Assembly (NCBI RefSeq): GCF_026210795.1
Contig: NC_089436.1
Span: 1,240,001-1,304,000 of the forward strand
Source of the DNA: Rhizophagus irregularis
Lineage: Eukaryota; Glomeromycota; Glomeromycetes; Glomerales; Glomeraceae
Length of the DNA: 64,000 bases
Direction: 5' to 3'
Shown: positions 32,600 to 45,090 of the stretch, in pieces
Layout of the letters: each line of letters opens with the position of its first letter
Position numbering within the stretch: position 1 is the first letter of the stretch
Program-made: the position numbers and the translations under genes
The notes under the pieces: model-generated
What the model saw: only the letters and a program-made list of their open reading frames with translations
Database searches by the model: none
What the model was told of the DNA's origin: nothing

Positions 32600-33240
32600 C
32601 GTAGCATAATAATCAGCGTTAAGATGGGTTAAAAGAATTGGAAAATATTTTTCTTTTTAATCTAGGCCAATTTTTTCTTACCATAATTTACTAATGATTT
32701 TAGTAAAAGCCGAATAAATATTTTGTTTTTTTTTTACACTAAGGTCGGATAATACGCAATACGAATTTATACAAATAATAATCAAATTGTATCTCTAATC
32801 GATCTATACGAAATTATGGTGATTGATCATTTCTTGGCAAATCACTATCATTATAATTATTATAATTTTGATTGTTTGCAGTTTGTGTTATCATTCATGA
32901 TTTCCAACGTCATTATGAAGTTTTTATTTCAAGCTTTGTTTAAGATTGAACTTTTGGGCTAAAGACAATAATTTTATATTTTACACACTTCACTTGGATG
33001 CTGGTAAAGAAATTCATGAACATAATGATTATAATCATTAAAAGAATCTTGAAAATGACGAATTGCTAGATAAAAATTGATATCATTTGGTAAAAAGTAG
33101 TAAAACTTTAAATGATTTAAAACTTGTAAAATTTGCTGGTATTGCATAGTATGTGTTGCTACATCAAAAGTAGCAAAGTTACATCACGTATTAGACATAT
33201 CAGTCATATTCCCATGGGACGTCTGTCGCGTTATATGAAA
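32600..33240 (-). pseudogene. third, eroded copy of the unknown gene with its 3' flank
   Basis: From 33235 down to 32830 the minus strand follows the gene at 46406-47074 (matching catattcccatgggacgtc, ttactttttaccaaatgatatc, catccaagtgaagtg...) with many indels. The part down to 32600 is the matching 3' flank (aacgctgattatt). No usable frame remains. Confidence 0.7.
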
Positions 33241-33361
33241 TAAATCATTCAATTTATATACTGTATATACACCATACTCTAAATCACTTTTAATTTATAA
33301 TTATAATTTATCGTGAATTTATCGCTTTTATCGCTTTTATCAAAATAGTATGAACTCCTGC

Positions 33362-33603
33362 GTAGCGCATATCACCCCAGTTCTTTTCAAATTTTGAGAT
33401 CCCCGGAGATTTTCCTGCATTAATAGGCAATTTCCGGGGATTCTTGCAGAAATCTCAATTATTTAAGTAGATTTCTTATAAAAAAAGCGTTACACAAATC
33501 TTTCATAGAAGAACAATTTCTCCAGAATTCGCTTAATTTTATCTAATAATGCAGGAAATCTCGGGGGACCAAAATCATTTCTTTTTTTTAGGGGTGATAC
33601 GCA
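33362..33603. mobile_element. MITE, TATCACCCC family, copy 1
   Basis: The left end gcgcatatcacccc and the right end ggggtgatacgcat are inverted, with an inner inverted pair around 'gattttcctgcatta'. The inside (agaaatctcaattatttaagtag...) recurs inverted at 39865-40065. Confidence 0.65.
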
Positions 33604-34524
33604 TTCATATAGATAACTAACTTCTAACTAAAATAGCATGAGAAATATTTCTCTTAAAATAATGAATAATAGTAATTAGGTAAGTGGGCGAGCGCATGAT
33701 ATTTTAATAAATGTACTATGCGTTCATCACACTTCAATTAAGCATCAAATCTTGTGCTCTGCGCGTGTATAAGTATACTGATTGGATGAGTCATCAGACC
33801 CAGTTTGTTGATCAATTCGGCCAACAGCTCCAGGAAATGATCAAAAAGATCTAGATCAAATTAATGTAAAAAAGACAATTCGTTCTTTATTGTAAAATAT
33901 AGTGGATAGACATGTTACATTGCTACATGTTACTCCAGTTTGATCAGCACGTTAAATATTTTTTTTTATAAGCAAAAATATGATCAGAATAACATCATTT
34001 CGCTTTAAACACGTAAAGTAGATGTGAATTAATAAGCTACTTAAGTTGTTACATAAAATGAATGACTATTCTGTTATTTATAAAATTATTCGAAATACAA
34101 AGAACGTTTCGTCAAAACTTGTATGAATATTTATCACGAATATTCACATGAAAAATATGTTGCAAAAAAAAATATAAATCCATATTATTTCACATGAATT
34201 TATCTTTCGATAATTTTGTTAAGATGTACATCGACTTGTGATTACTGAAAGATAGTCTTATGAAATTACTTAATTTCGGTAATGGCTGTAGTGCCTCTAC
34301 TCTAAAAAACTACTTCAGTATATTTGTTAATGAACAAAAAAATTATCTAAACTTTTTTTTTTTTGTAAAATACAATATGATTAAATTTATTCTATTGTTA
34401 AAACATTTATTTAAACCGATAATCTAGCGCGTTCGCGCTCTCTTCATAAAATATCATCATTATTTTTTTTTTCCAAAAAAAAAATTTTTGGGATATTCTG
34501 TCCCTTTCACTAAACCGATCTCCG
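33604..34524. other. no gene seen
   Basis: AT-rich spacer without recognised features. Confidence 0.35.
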
Positions 34525-34840
34525 GATTTCTCCGGATCCCGGAAGAAATGACTGATAAATGGAAAATGAAAAGAATAGCGTAACATGATGAAGTTTTGAA
34601 TTGATATATATTCAACTAAATGCTTTTCAACTCAATTTTACGCGATATACTGGATGAATTTGAAAATTCATATTCGTATCCTGACGAATCTTTGTTTTGA
34701 GAAGTATTATAGGAATGTGATATAGCTCATTTGTTGTGAATGGTCTTAACTTTATTCATGAACGAGATCTAATCGAAGATATTGGATTACATGGACCTGG
34801 TGATAAACAATTATCTCGAAAATAAATAAGTTGATCATAG
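34525..34840 (+). pseudogene. decayed kinase-like gene
   Basis: Scattered matches in the right order to the module kinase: ctccggatcccgga, 'tattcaactaaatgc', then 'tattcgtatcctgacgaatc' and 'aactttattcatgaacgagatctaatc' (LNFIHERDLI), then DIGLHGPGDKQLS. Large internal deletions and stops; the catalytic loop is gone. Confidence 0.65.
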
Positions 34841-35299
34841 CTTTGTATAAGAAATCAAATTATCAATACTGGTTTATTTTATTGTAATTCAAAGATCTGC
34901 TCGGGATCAAGATCAAGTATTGTCGATGAAACTCATCTGTTTTTGTCACATTAATGCTATTATGTGTTAATCCACTTGCAGACCATCATTACAAACATGA
35001 TTCATCTGAATTTAATTTAACGAATTCAATGTAAAATACTCGAAGTGATATTTCTTTCTTGAAGATTGTTAGTAATATTAATGGATTTAATTCTTTGTCT
35101 ATTTGTTTCCTTTACTAAATCCGTCGACTCATTACACACTATTTGATATTGATTTACAAGGATTATAACATAATTACATAATTAACAAAGAAACAAAGCA
35201 AATAGTAGAATTAAGAAAAAAAAATTTGCCTGCATGATCTTCATCTTCTATTTCGTATTTTACCACGTAATATCGTTCGTTGCTTGGTAGATTTCAACA
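34841..35299. other. no gene seen
   Basis: AT-rich spacer between two kinase scraps. Confidence 0.3.
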
Positions 35300-35348
35300 T
35301 GATAATATTGATCTAACGAAAACAGGTGGAGTTCCACTGACAACACTC
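35300..35348 (-). pseudogene. kinase C-lobe scrap
   Basis: On the minus strand it reads VSGTPPVFVRS, matching the segment SGTPPVFARLMLQ of the module kinases, then loses similarity. Confidence 0.5.
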
Positions 35349-36062
35349 GCCCTTAATCTTGAGTAGAATTTCTAGGTCTATAGGTCTATATATACTGTAA
35401 ATAATTTTTACTTAGATTGTTGTATAAATAAAACGACCTTTCATTGAAATTAATAAACGTATTGTAATAATAAAGTGTCCTTTTTTTCTCTCAAGAATTT
35501 TTTTTTATAAATCATTCGTACATAATCTTAAGTTCGTAATATACATGATGCCCTCTGGTAAATTCCTTTAAAATGGTCAATAATTAATCATCGTCCTTCT
35601 TATGAAAGATCATACGTTTGTGTCGTTAATAAATTTACGATTCTCCGTTCATAAGTATTTACTTAGTAGCGAGCTTCCGAGCTTTGGTTTTCAGTGATAC
35701 GAGTATCAACATCAACTACATATCCCTTCCTTAAATTTAATTTTTTCTTGGCTAGCTAGCAAACTCGATCTATCTTAAAATAAGTGGATTAAGTATCTTG
35801 AAAAAAGTACATGATGGTTAATTATATCTCGTTATTTTTAATTTATTGATAAGAAACTTTTCATCACCTGTATATATAAAAGAATAAAAGTAAATGAAAA
35901 TTTTCAAATTTTTATTTTTTCTCTAATTAAATATTAATGGAATAAAACCATTTTATTTTGTTTTTTTTTTCTATAAAATATTATTCTATCTTTTTTTGTA
36001 ATACAATACATTTTAATTTTTTTAAATTAATTAATTCTTTTTTTTAAAAAAAAAAATACTAC
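35349..36062. other. no gene; 3' region of the PAQR gene
   Basis: AT-rich. The part nearest 36062 must hold the 3' UTR of the minus-strand gene; A/T runs at 35960-36050 obscure a poly(A) signal. Confidence 0.35.
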
Positions 36063-37788
36063 CTAATTACTAAAAATAAATAACCCTGATAACCCGGCCG
36101 TAGTGGGTTTCATCTCATCAATTTTTAATTTACATTCATAATTTTCGCTATGCCAATATGACATAACATGAATAATTCCATAATAATGATTTAATGCTGC
36201 TGTTACAACAAAGAAATGAAAAATTTGATGAGATGATCCCTAAAAAAAAATAAAAAATAAAAATAGGCATAAATTATTAATCACTTGTAAAAAAAATAAA
36301 CGATTAAATTCAATAAATAATACTAACCCATATGTCAAATGTTCCAGGAAACAATCTTTCAGGTATTCTAATAAAAAGAATTGAGATTTTTAATGAAAAA
36401 TCTTTATTTAAATTCTTTGATAAAAAAATTATTCACATACCTTGCACCGTAAATTAATGCACCAACAACGTATAGTACGCCTGTTATCAATAACGACTTA
36501 AGAGCAATAACATCAAAACTTAAATGAACCTACAAGAATAATTCATAAAACGTAAATATTTTTGCAAATCCACAAAGTTAATAAATCAAAAACATATAAT
36601 ATATAATTATTCACCCCATATAATATAATGGCATGCAGGACTGGGAAAAATGTACTTCCGCCTAATGCGATAAATAACCCGGTCCTAAACCACCTAAATT
36701 CTGGTTTTCTAAACCTAAGAGCAACTGCTACAGAAATCTATATGATAATACAAATATAATTTTAGAAGAATTTTTTATACCATACTAATAAACATACACA
36801 TTCACACATATATGCAAAGTACATACCGTTGCAGTTCCAAATATAAATATCATTGAAAAGTAAACGATTTTCCAGATTTTATGACAATAAAATCCTAGAT
36901 TTTTTTTTAAAAGAAAATCATTTAATCTAAAGATAAGGAAATAAAATAAGAATATTAAAACAAGAACGTACCATAATATATTATTGGGCAAATAGATCCA
37001 CTAAAAAATAAAATATACTTGTTATTAACATAAAAATTCTGAGTCAACCATTTTTAAAGACTTTAAACGAATCTTGACTTACAAAATCAAGGCAACAATA
37101 CCAACATAATCGCATCTATTCCAATTCGCACAAACCTATGAGAAACAAAAAAATTCTATTTTTAATATTAACTTATTGAATAATTATTAGTGAATGTGAG
37201 CAAACATTACCTTTTCCGAATGGCAACAAAGGGTATGAAAAGCTGACGACAATCCGAGACAAATCATTGCGCCAGCCATAAAACAATAAAATGCAATTAA
37301 ATCCACCTGATTCAAAGTTGTATAATTTACAAAATAAAAATATGTAGCGAATGAATAGGTAGCAAAAAGCAATGCACCAATAAGGTGAGACCAAATATTA
37401 ACTTGATTAAAAACGCAAGAAATGAAATTTAGTATGTTTCTTTAGCAATAAGTCAACACTCGAGTTTTAACTTCGACTTACCACTTTCATTGTGAAGATA
37501 AAATAAGGATTGTGCACACTTTAAATACGAAAATGTTGGACGACGATAACCTCGAATGATATCTTTATTATCTTGTAACCAACTGGGAAGTTCCCAAAAA
37601 GTACAAGTTAAAGAAACCTTGGTATTTGTAACCCAAGTTTTTGGAAAGAATAATGATTCGTTTGGATCAAATTCGTCATCAGATTTTTCGGGATCAAGGT
37701 TAGCTACCAAAGAAACTATTTCTTCGGCAAAATTTTTTTCGGGTAAAGGATGGTTGGTTGATGATAATTTACGTTGGGAAAGCGGCAT
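36063..37788 (-). CDS. PAQR/IZH family seven-transmembrane protein (adiponectin-receptor-like)
   Basis: Nine exons join without a phase error: 37482-37788, 37211-37401, 37083-37135, 36972-37000, 36827-36894, 36615-36737, 36441-36529, 36328-36367 and 36063-36239, all GT-AG, giving 358 residues. After an acidic cytosolic N-terminus comes the family block ELPSWLQDN and RGYRRPTFSY, then hydrophobic helices. The zinc-site residues of the family are present: CHS in SSAFHTLCCHSEK (exon 2), the Asp of CDYVGI (exon 3) and HxxxH in SSHQIFHFF (exon 9). RIPERLFPGTFD and RTGLFIALG are further family motifs. In fungi such proteins act in membrane-lipid, sterol and zinc homeostasis, and ceramidase activity has been shown for animal relatives; the substrate here is unknown. 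No neighbour suggests an operon-like link. Confidence 0.95.
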
Positions 37789-37840
37789 TTTTTGAGTTAA
37801 AGGTGATTAGTCGAATCGGTAAAGAAAAACGAAATGTCCT

Positions 37841-37850
37841 TTATAAATAT
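37841..37850 (-). promoter_or_regulatory. TATA-like element of the PAQR gene
   Basis: On the minus strand ATATTTATAAAGG lies about 55 bp upstream of the ATG at 37788. It is the best TATA-like match there, but the background is very AT-rich. Confidence 0.3.
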
Positions 37851-38389
37851 ATCTTATTATTTATTTATTTATAAAAAAAATTATTTTTTTTTAACAAACT
37901 TGTCGATTCCTAAGTAAAATTAATATGCAATGCAATAAATACGTTAGTTAGAAAAATAATTTATAATCAAATGCAAATAATTTGTTTTGCATAAAACATG
38001 CATATTTCTGAGTGTTTCATTGTATAAAGAAATTTTTTTATTAAAAATACCTTAAAAAACCGTAAGGACAAAAAAAAAGAAAGTTTGGAATTCGACAAGG
38101 AGAGGAGAACAAGTCTACCAACCCTCAAAAAAAGGTTCGAGTTTCGGAGTAATTTCCATTTTACTTTATATAGATGAATTTTATCGTATAAATTTAGTTA
38201 AGACGATCATTCTATTAAAAATCGATAAACTGATAACATCCTAATTTTGCCGATGTAAGACAAACGTACCACATGTTATTGTTGTTGAAATCTATTCGTC
38301 GCGTGAATGTGAAATTCACGCAGCGCCTCAGCCTATCATGATAATCGCAATAATAATTATAAATAGCAGATTATCATTGAACTGAAAAA
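37851..38389. other. spacer, no gene seen
   Basis: Upstream region of the PAQR gene. A small perfect hairpin, gcgtgaat...attcacgc, lies near 38301-38321. Confidence 0.35.
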
Positions 38390-39470
38390 AACTAGACCTT
38401 CTCCTGAAATACCTAAGGAAGTTTTTGAATATCTTAATAATGGTATAAAATATCTATATTCATTCTTATTTGTAAGGGTGGTCTTATATTTGGTGTCCGA
38501 GTCTTATGGAAAATTTCAATTGAACTGGAACTTGATGTCCACAAAAAAAAAATGGATTTTGATTGATAGATTATTATTTTTCTTCGAAGAACAATAATGG
38601 ATTAAGAGAATTGAGTACATATTATAATTAATTAGATATTGTAGTTGGCCAGTGAGTGCTACGTAAAATTAAAGATAAAATAAGTATTGGTTCGTTATAA
38701 AAGTGTGCGGTAATTTAACTCATTTAAACTTCAATTGATGAACAATCGACTTCATCAGATCTGATTTAAAAGAAAAAATCTAAAAGGTGTTAAAGGAATA
38801 ATTAATATAAAAGTGTTAGTTGATGATGATGATTTATATAAAGGAAATATCAAGTTGCTCGCAAAACTCTGCAAGAAAATAAAAATTCTTGAAATTGATT
38901 GTGGACGAGGGTTATGCTAACAGGCTAAATGATGTTCAAAAAGGATTAGAATGTCTTAATGTTAAAAAAGCCTGGAAGTCCATTATAATAGTTCTTAAAG
39001 AACAGGCGAGAACGTTAACTTGTGTAACTTTATCAGAGAGAGAAGATGTAAAACTTCATCACTTGGTATATTAGGAGTGCTAACGAATTTAAATTTATTA
39101 GAATTTACCGAATGGAATCTTGAATATCCTTCCAGGAAGATTATAGGGAAGATCCCAATCGACGAGATCAAGCTTCTGCATCAGAATTAGCCGAGAAGGT
39201 ATTTCCAAAATTGAGAAGTTTGTTTTTTGGTAACTCTGGGATCATCGCAAAAAATTTGATCAAATGATAGAAAATAATGGGAAAAGTCGAGGGAATTATG
39301 TATTAGCTGTCATGCATTTGAAAAGGAGGATTATTTGCAAAAGCTCCCATAACAATTTATGCAAATTGACCAGATCTTAAATCGTTTGAAATTTGAATTA
39401 TTAGGCGGGTATTTTTCACTTACATGTAAAAGATCGATCAATGAGTAATATGGTGATAGAATTTTAAATA
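38390..39470 (+). pseudogene. decayed F-box/LRR-like gene
   Basis: The start reads SPEIPKEVFEYLNNGIKYLY, the F-box-like opening seen in the very large Rhizophagus F-box family, then frameshifts. Later pieces (LAKLCKKIKILEI; a 61-codon open block at 38889-39074 with LECLNVKKAWKS; NLNLLEFTEWNLEY) look like leucine-rich repeat segments. At least four stops or shifts interrupt it. F-box/LRR proteins select substrates for SCF ubiquitin ligases; this copy is dead. Confidence 0.6.
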
Positions 39471-39864
39471 GCTTTTAACGCTGTTTCAATTATAGACAAA
39501 ATCACAAAAAATAAAATATCTAATCGAATGAAATAGAACCTGTGCTATAGTATAAAAATTATAAAATAAAAGCGAGTTTATTGTCTAATATCAAAAAGAG
39601 ATTTTTTTATAAAAATTCCAATTTTCTATTACTTTTTTTATTTATTTTCTAATGTACCTAATGGCCTACCATATTTGTAGAGTATTTTGTCATTTACGAT
39701 TCAATTTTTTGAAATTTAAAAATACCTTTAATAAATAACCGTTCTAATGATTCGATCCTTCATTATCTCATTTATCCTTTGTTACTTTATATTCAATTGT
39801 AAACGTTCAGCTAACTCCTGTGAAAAATTATAATTATCTCCTGATCGCCACCGTTTACACAACT

Positions 39865-40065
39865 AACCACCCCTTAAAAAAAGAAAATTGACATTGATCA
39901 CCGGAGATTTTCCTGCATTATTAGATAAAAATAATTATTATTAATTGTTCTATGAAAGGTTTGTGTAATGCTTTTTTTATAAGGAATCTACTTAAGTAAT
40001 TGAGATTTCTGCAAGAATTCTCCGGAAATCGCTAATAAGCAGCCTATTGATGTAGGAAATCGGGA
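39865..40065. mobile_element. MITE, TATCACCCC family, copy 2 (inverted, partial)
   Basis: From accaccccttaaaaaaag onwards it is the reverse complement of 33362-33603 (ctgcattattagataaaa, gcaagaattctccgg). The far end is lost before the pyrimidine tract. Confidence 0.65.
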
Positions 40066-40081
40066 ATGAAAAACTGACTTT

Positions 40082-40264
40082 TTTACCTCCCTTTCTTCCT
40101 CTCTCTTTCTCTCTACTTTCCCTTCCCTTTATTCCCTCTCTCTCTTTTTCGCTCTTCTCGCTCTTCTTTTCTTCCTTTTGTTCCCACTCTCGCTTCCTCT
40201 TCTCCCTTTTTCACTTCCCTTATCCTTTCTCTCCCTCCTTTTCTCCTTTCCTACTTCTCTCCCT
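40082..40264. other. about 180-bp polypyrimidine tract
   Basis: Almost only C and T on the plus strand, with CTCTCTCT and cttccc runs. The 76-codon frame over it is a by-product. It is the strand-inverse in character of the purine tract at 8519-8597. Confidence 0.6.
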
Positions 40265-40473
40265 AATACTCATTTATTATATTCTTTTTTTGTCATCACG
40301 CTTAACTATCTAAAGAAATATGTAGATGTAAACATTTCCCTTATTTTTGGTACGTTGGAGAAGCATGATGCTATGCATGGGCAGGAGCATAGTATACTTA
40401 CCTTGTAAGCCTGTGGGTACCAGCTTTGTTGCAGTCTCATAGTGGAACTGGTTGGTAATTTTTTTTTTGGTGC

Positions 40474-40659
40474 CCTGTAAAAATGTTGATCCGTGTTTAT
40501 ATTTCCATGTTTTTTCCGTGAATGTATCATTTTCATGGAATTTACAGCCTTAAATCATGGAAATTTTCAACGGATATCCGTGAATGTATCATTTTCACGG
40601 AATTTTTACGAAAGCTACGGAGAAATATGGAAATATTCGGATAAAAATTTTTTATAGGG
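40474..40659. mobile_element. 186-bp MITE, CCCTGTAAAAA family
   Basis: CCCTGTAAAAATGTTGATCCG at the left and ...TTTTTTATAGGG at the right, with the internal doublet 'gtgaatgtatcattttca.gga' present twice. Related to 30379-30516 and to the insert at 29750-29905. Confidence 0.68.
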
Positions 40660-42561
40660 CTATACGAGGGTTGGAGCATATAGTGTAGCTCGTGAATACT
40701 AGTTATTGCTGCGGGTTGGTGTGGAACGATGAATAATAAAAGTTTCTACAGGGTGCACTTCTTAGGAAGTCCCTTTGTGATAGCTAGGACCGGAATACTT
40801 TGTAATTAACATATTAATGACAAAAAAACAAAATAATGAAACTTTATTCTAAGGATTAAGCGAATTGTTTGTAATGTTACACATACTGACACTGATTATT
40901 CGAATTTTTTTAGTGGCACATATTTAATATAACTTATTTGTAAGACCCTATAGGACCGAGAATCTACAGTATGTAGCACTAAAAGATAATGTCGCGGTAA
41001 ACTTGAGAATATGTGGACGTCCCGAATATCATTTGGACATTCTCACTTTTAATTATTGTACATAAGAAAAAAATATGATTATTCTGAAGTATTTTTCGGT
41101 TTATTCTCTTTATTCAATCTATTCAACACAATCCAAAAAAGAAAATTTATATTATAAATTTGGCGATTTTACATATTTGTTGATTTACATTTGGTATCCA
41201 AAAAAATAATCGACGACCTACTTGTTTAACAATCTAACAAGGAATAATAAAGAAGTCACCGGTCACCATTCTAAAAACTTTTTTCATTTAATAACTCAAT
41301 CTTGTATAATATCATATTATTATGTTTTAAATGACCAATAATGACCAAATGTTATCACTACCGGTCATATGTTATATAGATGAAATATCCCGATGAAAGT
41401 TTGTTTATATTATCGTGACATCAGGTGAGTGTATCGTAGCAATCGTACTCATATAAATGATTATAAACTTTTTAAGCTTGAAAATATTTCAATCTAAACC
41501 TTTTTAAATTTGGCGGAAAAAGAATTTTTGATAGGACGAATAGATTTCTTAAAAATCCCAGTGTCACAAATGCTTTCCCCAACCCTTCCTATTTAGATGG
41601 TACAACGGTATCACTCACGTGGAATTTTTTATCCAAAAAAATACTAAGTAATTTCATAAATGGCATATTTTTTTCGGATTATAATTGTGTGACTTCCAGA
41701 ATTGTAATTTAAATGGCATTTATATAATAAATTCGTAAATTATTCATCGTATCATTATCGTAGAAGTGGCGCTTGTCAAAAAAAAAAAGAAGTGGAAATT
41801 TTACGAATTTTACTTTTTTGAAAATAATGATCACCAAAATTAAACCTTAATTAGTATAGTTGAAATCTAGAATGATAATCTGTGTTTTTCTTATTTTCTA
41901 GACTTCATGTTTTTATTGATTATGTAATTTATATCTTAACGGTTACTCCCTATTTTTCTTAATAAATACATATCAGATTTCATTATTAAACACTTAATTT
42001 TTTTTATTATATAACAGATAATATAAGTTACAATAAACTTTACCCGTACATCGTTCCATATCCTTCGATTATTTTTCTCTAATTATTTTTCTAATTCTTC
42101 ATATTTTTTTTTTGTATTGTTTCTTATTATGTTTTCTTTTTTAAAATTCCTTGAGTTAACTAAGCCCAGTTAGTTAATATTCACCCATTTTTGTTCATAT
42201 TGTACGTAAATTTAGGTTATTTTCCATGTAAATCTTGGTTTACTAAAAATTATTTAATAGAAATTTCTGGCGTGATGGTAAGACAAAAATGAACGAATCA
42301 AAAGAAATTACTTTCATAACTTACCAAATTAGAAATTAATGATTTTCAGGTTAACTTATTCATTTGTCACACGTAACTCCCATTTTTTCATGTATCACGT
42401 AGTATAGTTGACAATCTAATATATATATAAAGGTTAGTAATTTTACTTTATTTTTTTTTTTCATGAGAATTTTATTCACCTGCTAATTATTTTTTTCTTT
42501 TTCAATTTCTTAAATGGCTTGAAAACAAGCGAGAACTAACAAAGACAATCGTTAATTCTAA
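40660..42561. other. upstream region of the kinase gene, no gene seen
   Basis: About 1.9 kb of AT-rich DNA without a supported frame. A TATA-like tatatatataaagg at about 42420-42433 is some 130 bp before the kinase ATG and could be its promoter, with low certainty. Confidence 0.35.
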
Positions 42562-44291
42562 ATGCCGGCTTGCAATTATCATAATCCTCTAATTTTGTTA
42601 AGTATTTTTAAAATACTTAAAAATGTGAAATTCCTGACGAAATTAGTTAGATGGAGATTTGTTTTTCGTCAAAATCGGTTAATTCTTCCTTTATTTATTC
42701 AACTTGCTGTACTGATGAGAATCGGATTTACGAGAGAGCTTGCTTTTGCTTTATTTCACGCTCTTACTTCTGAAGAAATGTACCTTGATAAAACATTATC
42801 TTCTCAATTAAATCCCGACGATATTAAAGTTATTAGTAACGAAAATACAAATACAGAAGAAATTTATGAATATCCTAAAGGTGACTCGTGCAAAGTTTGT
42901 AAAAAGAAGTATGAATCCACTTTTAATTGGTGTGTTGTATGTGATATAAAACGACTTCAAGATGATTTTCCAAATTGGAGTAGCGGACATCAAGAATTAG
43001 ATAAGATTATAAGGAAAAATCAATTAAATGCTGATAGTCATACGAATTATATTGAATGGATCCCTTACGAAAAATTTACAGATATTAAGAAAATTAGTGA
43101 AGGTGGATTCGGAATTGTATATTCTGCCACATGGATTGAAGGTCCAAGATGGAAATGGGATGATGAGAAAATGCAATGGGTTGCTTATGGTCCAAGAAAG
43201 ATTGCGCTTAAAACTCTTAAGTGTGATATTATCACTAAAAGACGTGAAGAATTCTTCAAAGAAGTATGAATAAAATTTATTTAATATTAAAATAAAAAGT
43301 TAATTTTTGTTAACTTTATCAATAAAAAAATTTTTAGGTTGAGTATCATTCAATTTGCGTTGGTATAAAGAGAATAGTTCATTGCTTTGGTGTCACTCGC
43401 AATCCGGATACGGGAAATTATATGATGGTTACTAACTTTGCAAATGAAGGTAACTTATCCCGATTTAAAGTGATCTATATATTGCATCAATTTGATTCGA
43501 ACTTTTCTTTCATCTCCAGGTGATTTGGCTTCTTATATTAAAAAGCATCAACAAGAATTGACATGGGAACGTATCCTTCGTTTATCCCGTGATATCGCTA
43601 AAGCTCTTAGAGAACTCCATAGAAAAGTAAGTTTTAGATAAATTGTAAAGATATTGTTCATTATTTTTAACTGCTAAATTTACCAATGAGCATTTTATTT
43701 TATTTTTGCTAGGAGCTTATTCATTGTGACCTTCATAGTGGTAATATCCTGAATCACGTGACATGTTATGGAATCACATGGACTTGGATTGCGGACTTAG
43801 GATTATGTTTGAAAGAGGAAGCAAGTCAAACGAGGAATCAAGTTTACGGAAGATTCGAATATATTGCACCTGAAGTGCATCGACAAAAATTATATTCAAA
43901 AGCTGCAGATGTATATTCTTTTGGAATTATACTTTGGGAATTAACATCTTGTCGTACACCATTCTCTGACATGATACGAGATATAGCTCTTGAACTTGAA
44001 ATTATTAAAGGAAAGAGACCAAATATAGTTGAAGGTACACCACCAGCCTTTGCTAAACTTATGCAAGATTGCTGGCACGAAGATCCGAATTTACGGCCTA
44101 ATATGGAAGATGTATATAAAAGAATTTGGAGTTTTTCAAATTCAATAATTAAAGGAAATCGTAAAGATAGATATGGATTTAAGGCTGCAGAAGAGGACAG
44201 ATCTTTTAGATTACAATCTATGACAAAACAAATAAATCCGAAATTTACCTATGGTCGAATTTTATCTGGTAAATTTTCGAAAACTTTGTAG
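42562..44291 (+). CDS. TKL-like protein kinase, catalytically complete
   Basis: Four exons, 42562-43263, 43338-43449, 43520-43626 and 43713-44291, join in phase through GT-AG introns (499 residues). A CKVC-x10-CVVC motif (residues 110-127) mirrors the lead-in of the module kinases. The kinase domain shows GEG-type loop ISEGGFGIVYSA (178-189), lysine in KIALK (K217), catalytic loop HCDLHSGN (311-318) with Asp313, DLG in place of DFG (335-337) and IAPEV, then DVYSFGIILWE. It should be an active Ser/Thr or dual-specificity kinase of the expanded Rhizophagus TKL-like group; the substrate is unknown. The hydrophobic N-terminus may be overcalled; Met52 (MRIGFTREL) is an alternative start. It does not sit in the repeated module and is the active counterpart of the HGN copies. 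Confidence 0.9.
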
Positions 44292-44453
44292 AAGAGTTTT
44301 TCAGGAAAATAATAAATTCATTAATATTTTTATATATTTAATTTTCTAGATGTTAACTATTTAAGTACAAAGATTATAATTTGTAAGCAAAAATTATAAA
44401 ATAAAAATAAGGTTAAATAATAAATTATTAAAATATTAATCGTATGTCTTTAA
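44292..44453. other. 3' region of the kinase gene
   Basis: A/T-rich, with aataaa at about 44308-44320 and 44418-44424 as possible poly(A) signals. Confidence 0.35.
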
Positions 44454-44678
44454 TTGCGATTCCTTATAGATACTCCAATACCATCAACGATTAGAAGTAT
44501 TATGGACAGTTGTTGTATTAAGGATTCAACCAATAATATCAAGAAGGAAAGCAAAGCAACAGAAAATCAGAAATTGCTGTTTAAGGTTAACTCAGGACGT
44601 GGAATGGAAATAGTTGTAGGAAGTAGTAGTATTTTGAGTTTACCGCCTATAATTATTCATAGTCAGCTTTTTGATTAA
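44454..44678 (+). CDS. short open frame after the kinase, uncertain
   Basis: A 74-codon frame whose beginning overlaps an acceptor-like 'ccttatag' followed by 'atactccaataccatcaacg'. It could be an extra 3' exon of the kinase gene or chance. Composition is Ser/Ile-rich, with no motif. Confidence 0.2.
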   Translation: MRFLIDTPIPSTIRSIMDSCCIKDSTNNIKKESKATENQKLLFKVNSGRGMEIVVGSSSILSLPPIIIHSQLFD

Positions 44679-44924
44679 CTTTGTAAATATATTATATAAA
44701 TTATATTAACATATCATAATTGGTAAGTAAAATTATAAAATATAAATTGCTGGCAATTTAAATTCAATATTACCAATTATATTGTAAATGATTGTTATAT
44801 TCACAGATCTTAAATATTCAAATAAATTATGTTAAGGTTTTATATATTAGTTTCTATAATTAAAAAGTTTTGGCCATGCAACTCTGGCAACTCTGGAGAA
44901 AAATTTTCCTTACTCAAATATGAT

Positions 44925-45090
44925 CACTTTCTCTATAGCGAATTTTTATATAGTGAATAACTTGCTATAATGAAGAAAAGTTCAGGTACAGATTTTTTTT
45001 ATATATAATAAAATGATCCCCAGTATAGTGAATTTCTCATTATAACGAATTTTAATCTTCAGCCCATGAGATTCACCATAGCGAGGGTGA
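44925..45090. mobile_element. pogo/Tigger-like element remnant
   Basis: The right end, reverse-complemented, begins cagttcaccctcgctatggt, the typical 'CAGTT-ACCCTCG-TATA' type terminus of pogo/Tigger elements. Inner phrases 'ctatagcgaatttttatatagtgaat' and 'cattataacgaatttt' are inverted relatives. The left end is worn. Confidence 0.5.

Noticed and set aside
38100-38160. tRNA-like phrase ggttcgagtttcgg
   Set aside because: No acceptor stem, anticodon arm or D-arm pairs with it.
40178-40408. 76-codon frame rich in Leu, Pro and Ser
   Set aside because: It is produced by the polypyrimidine tract.
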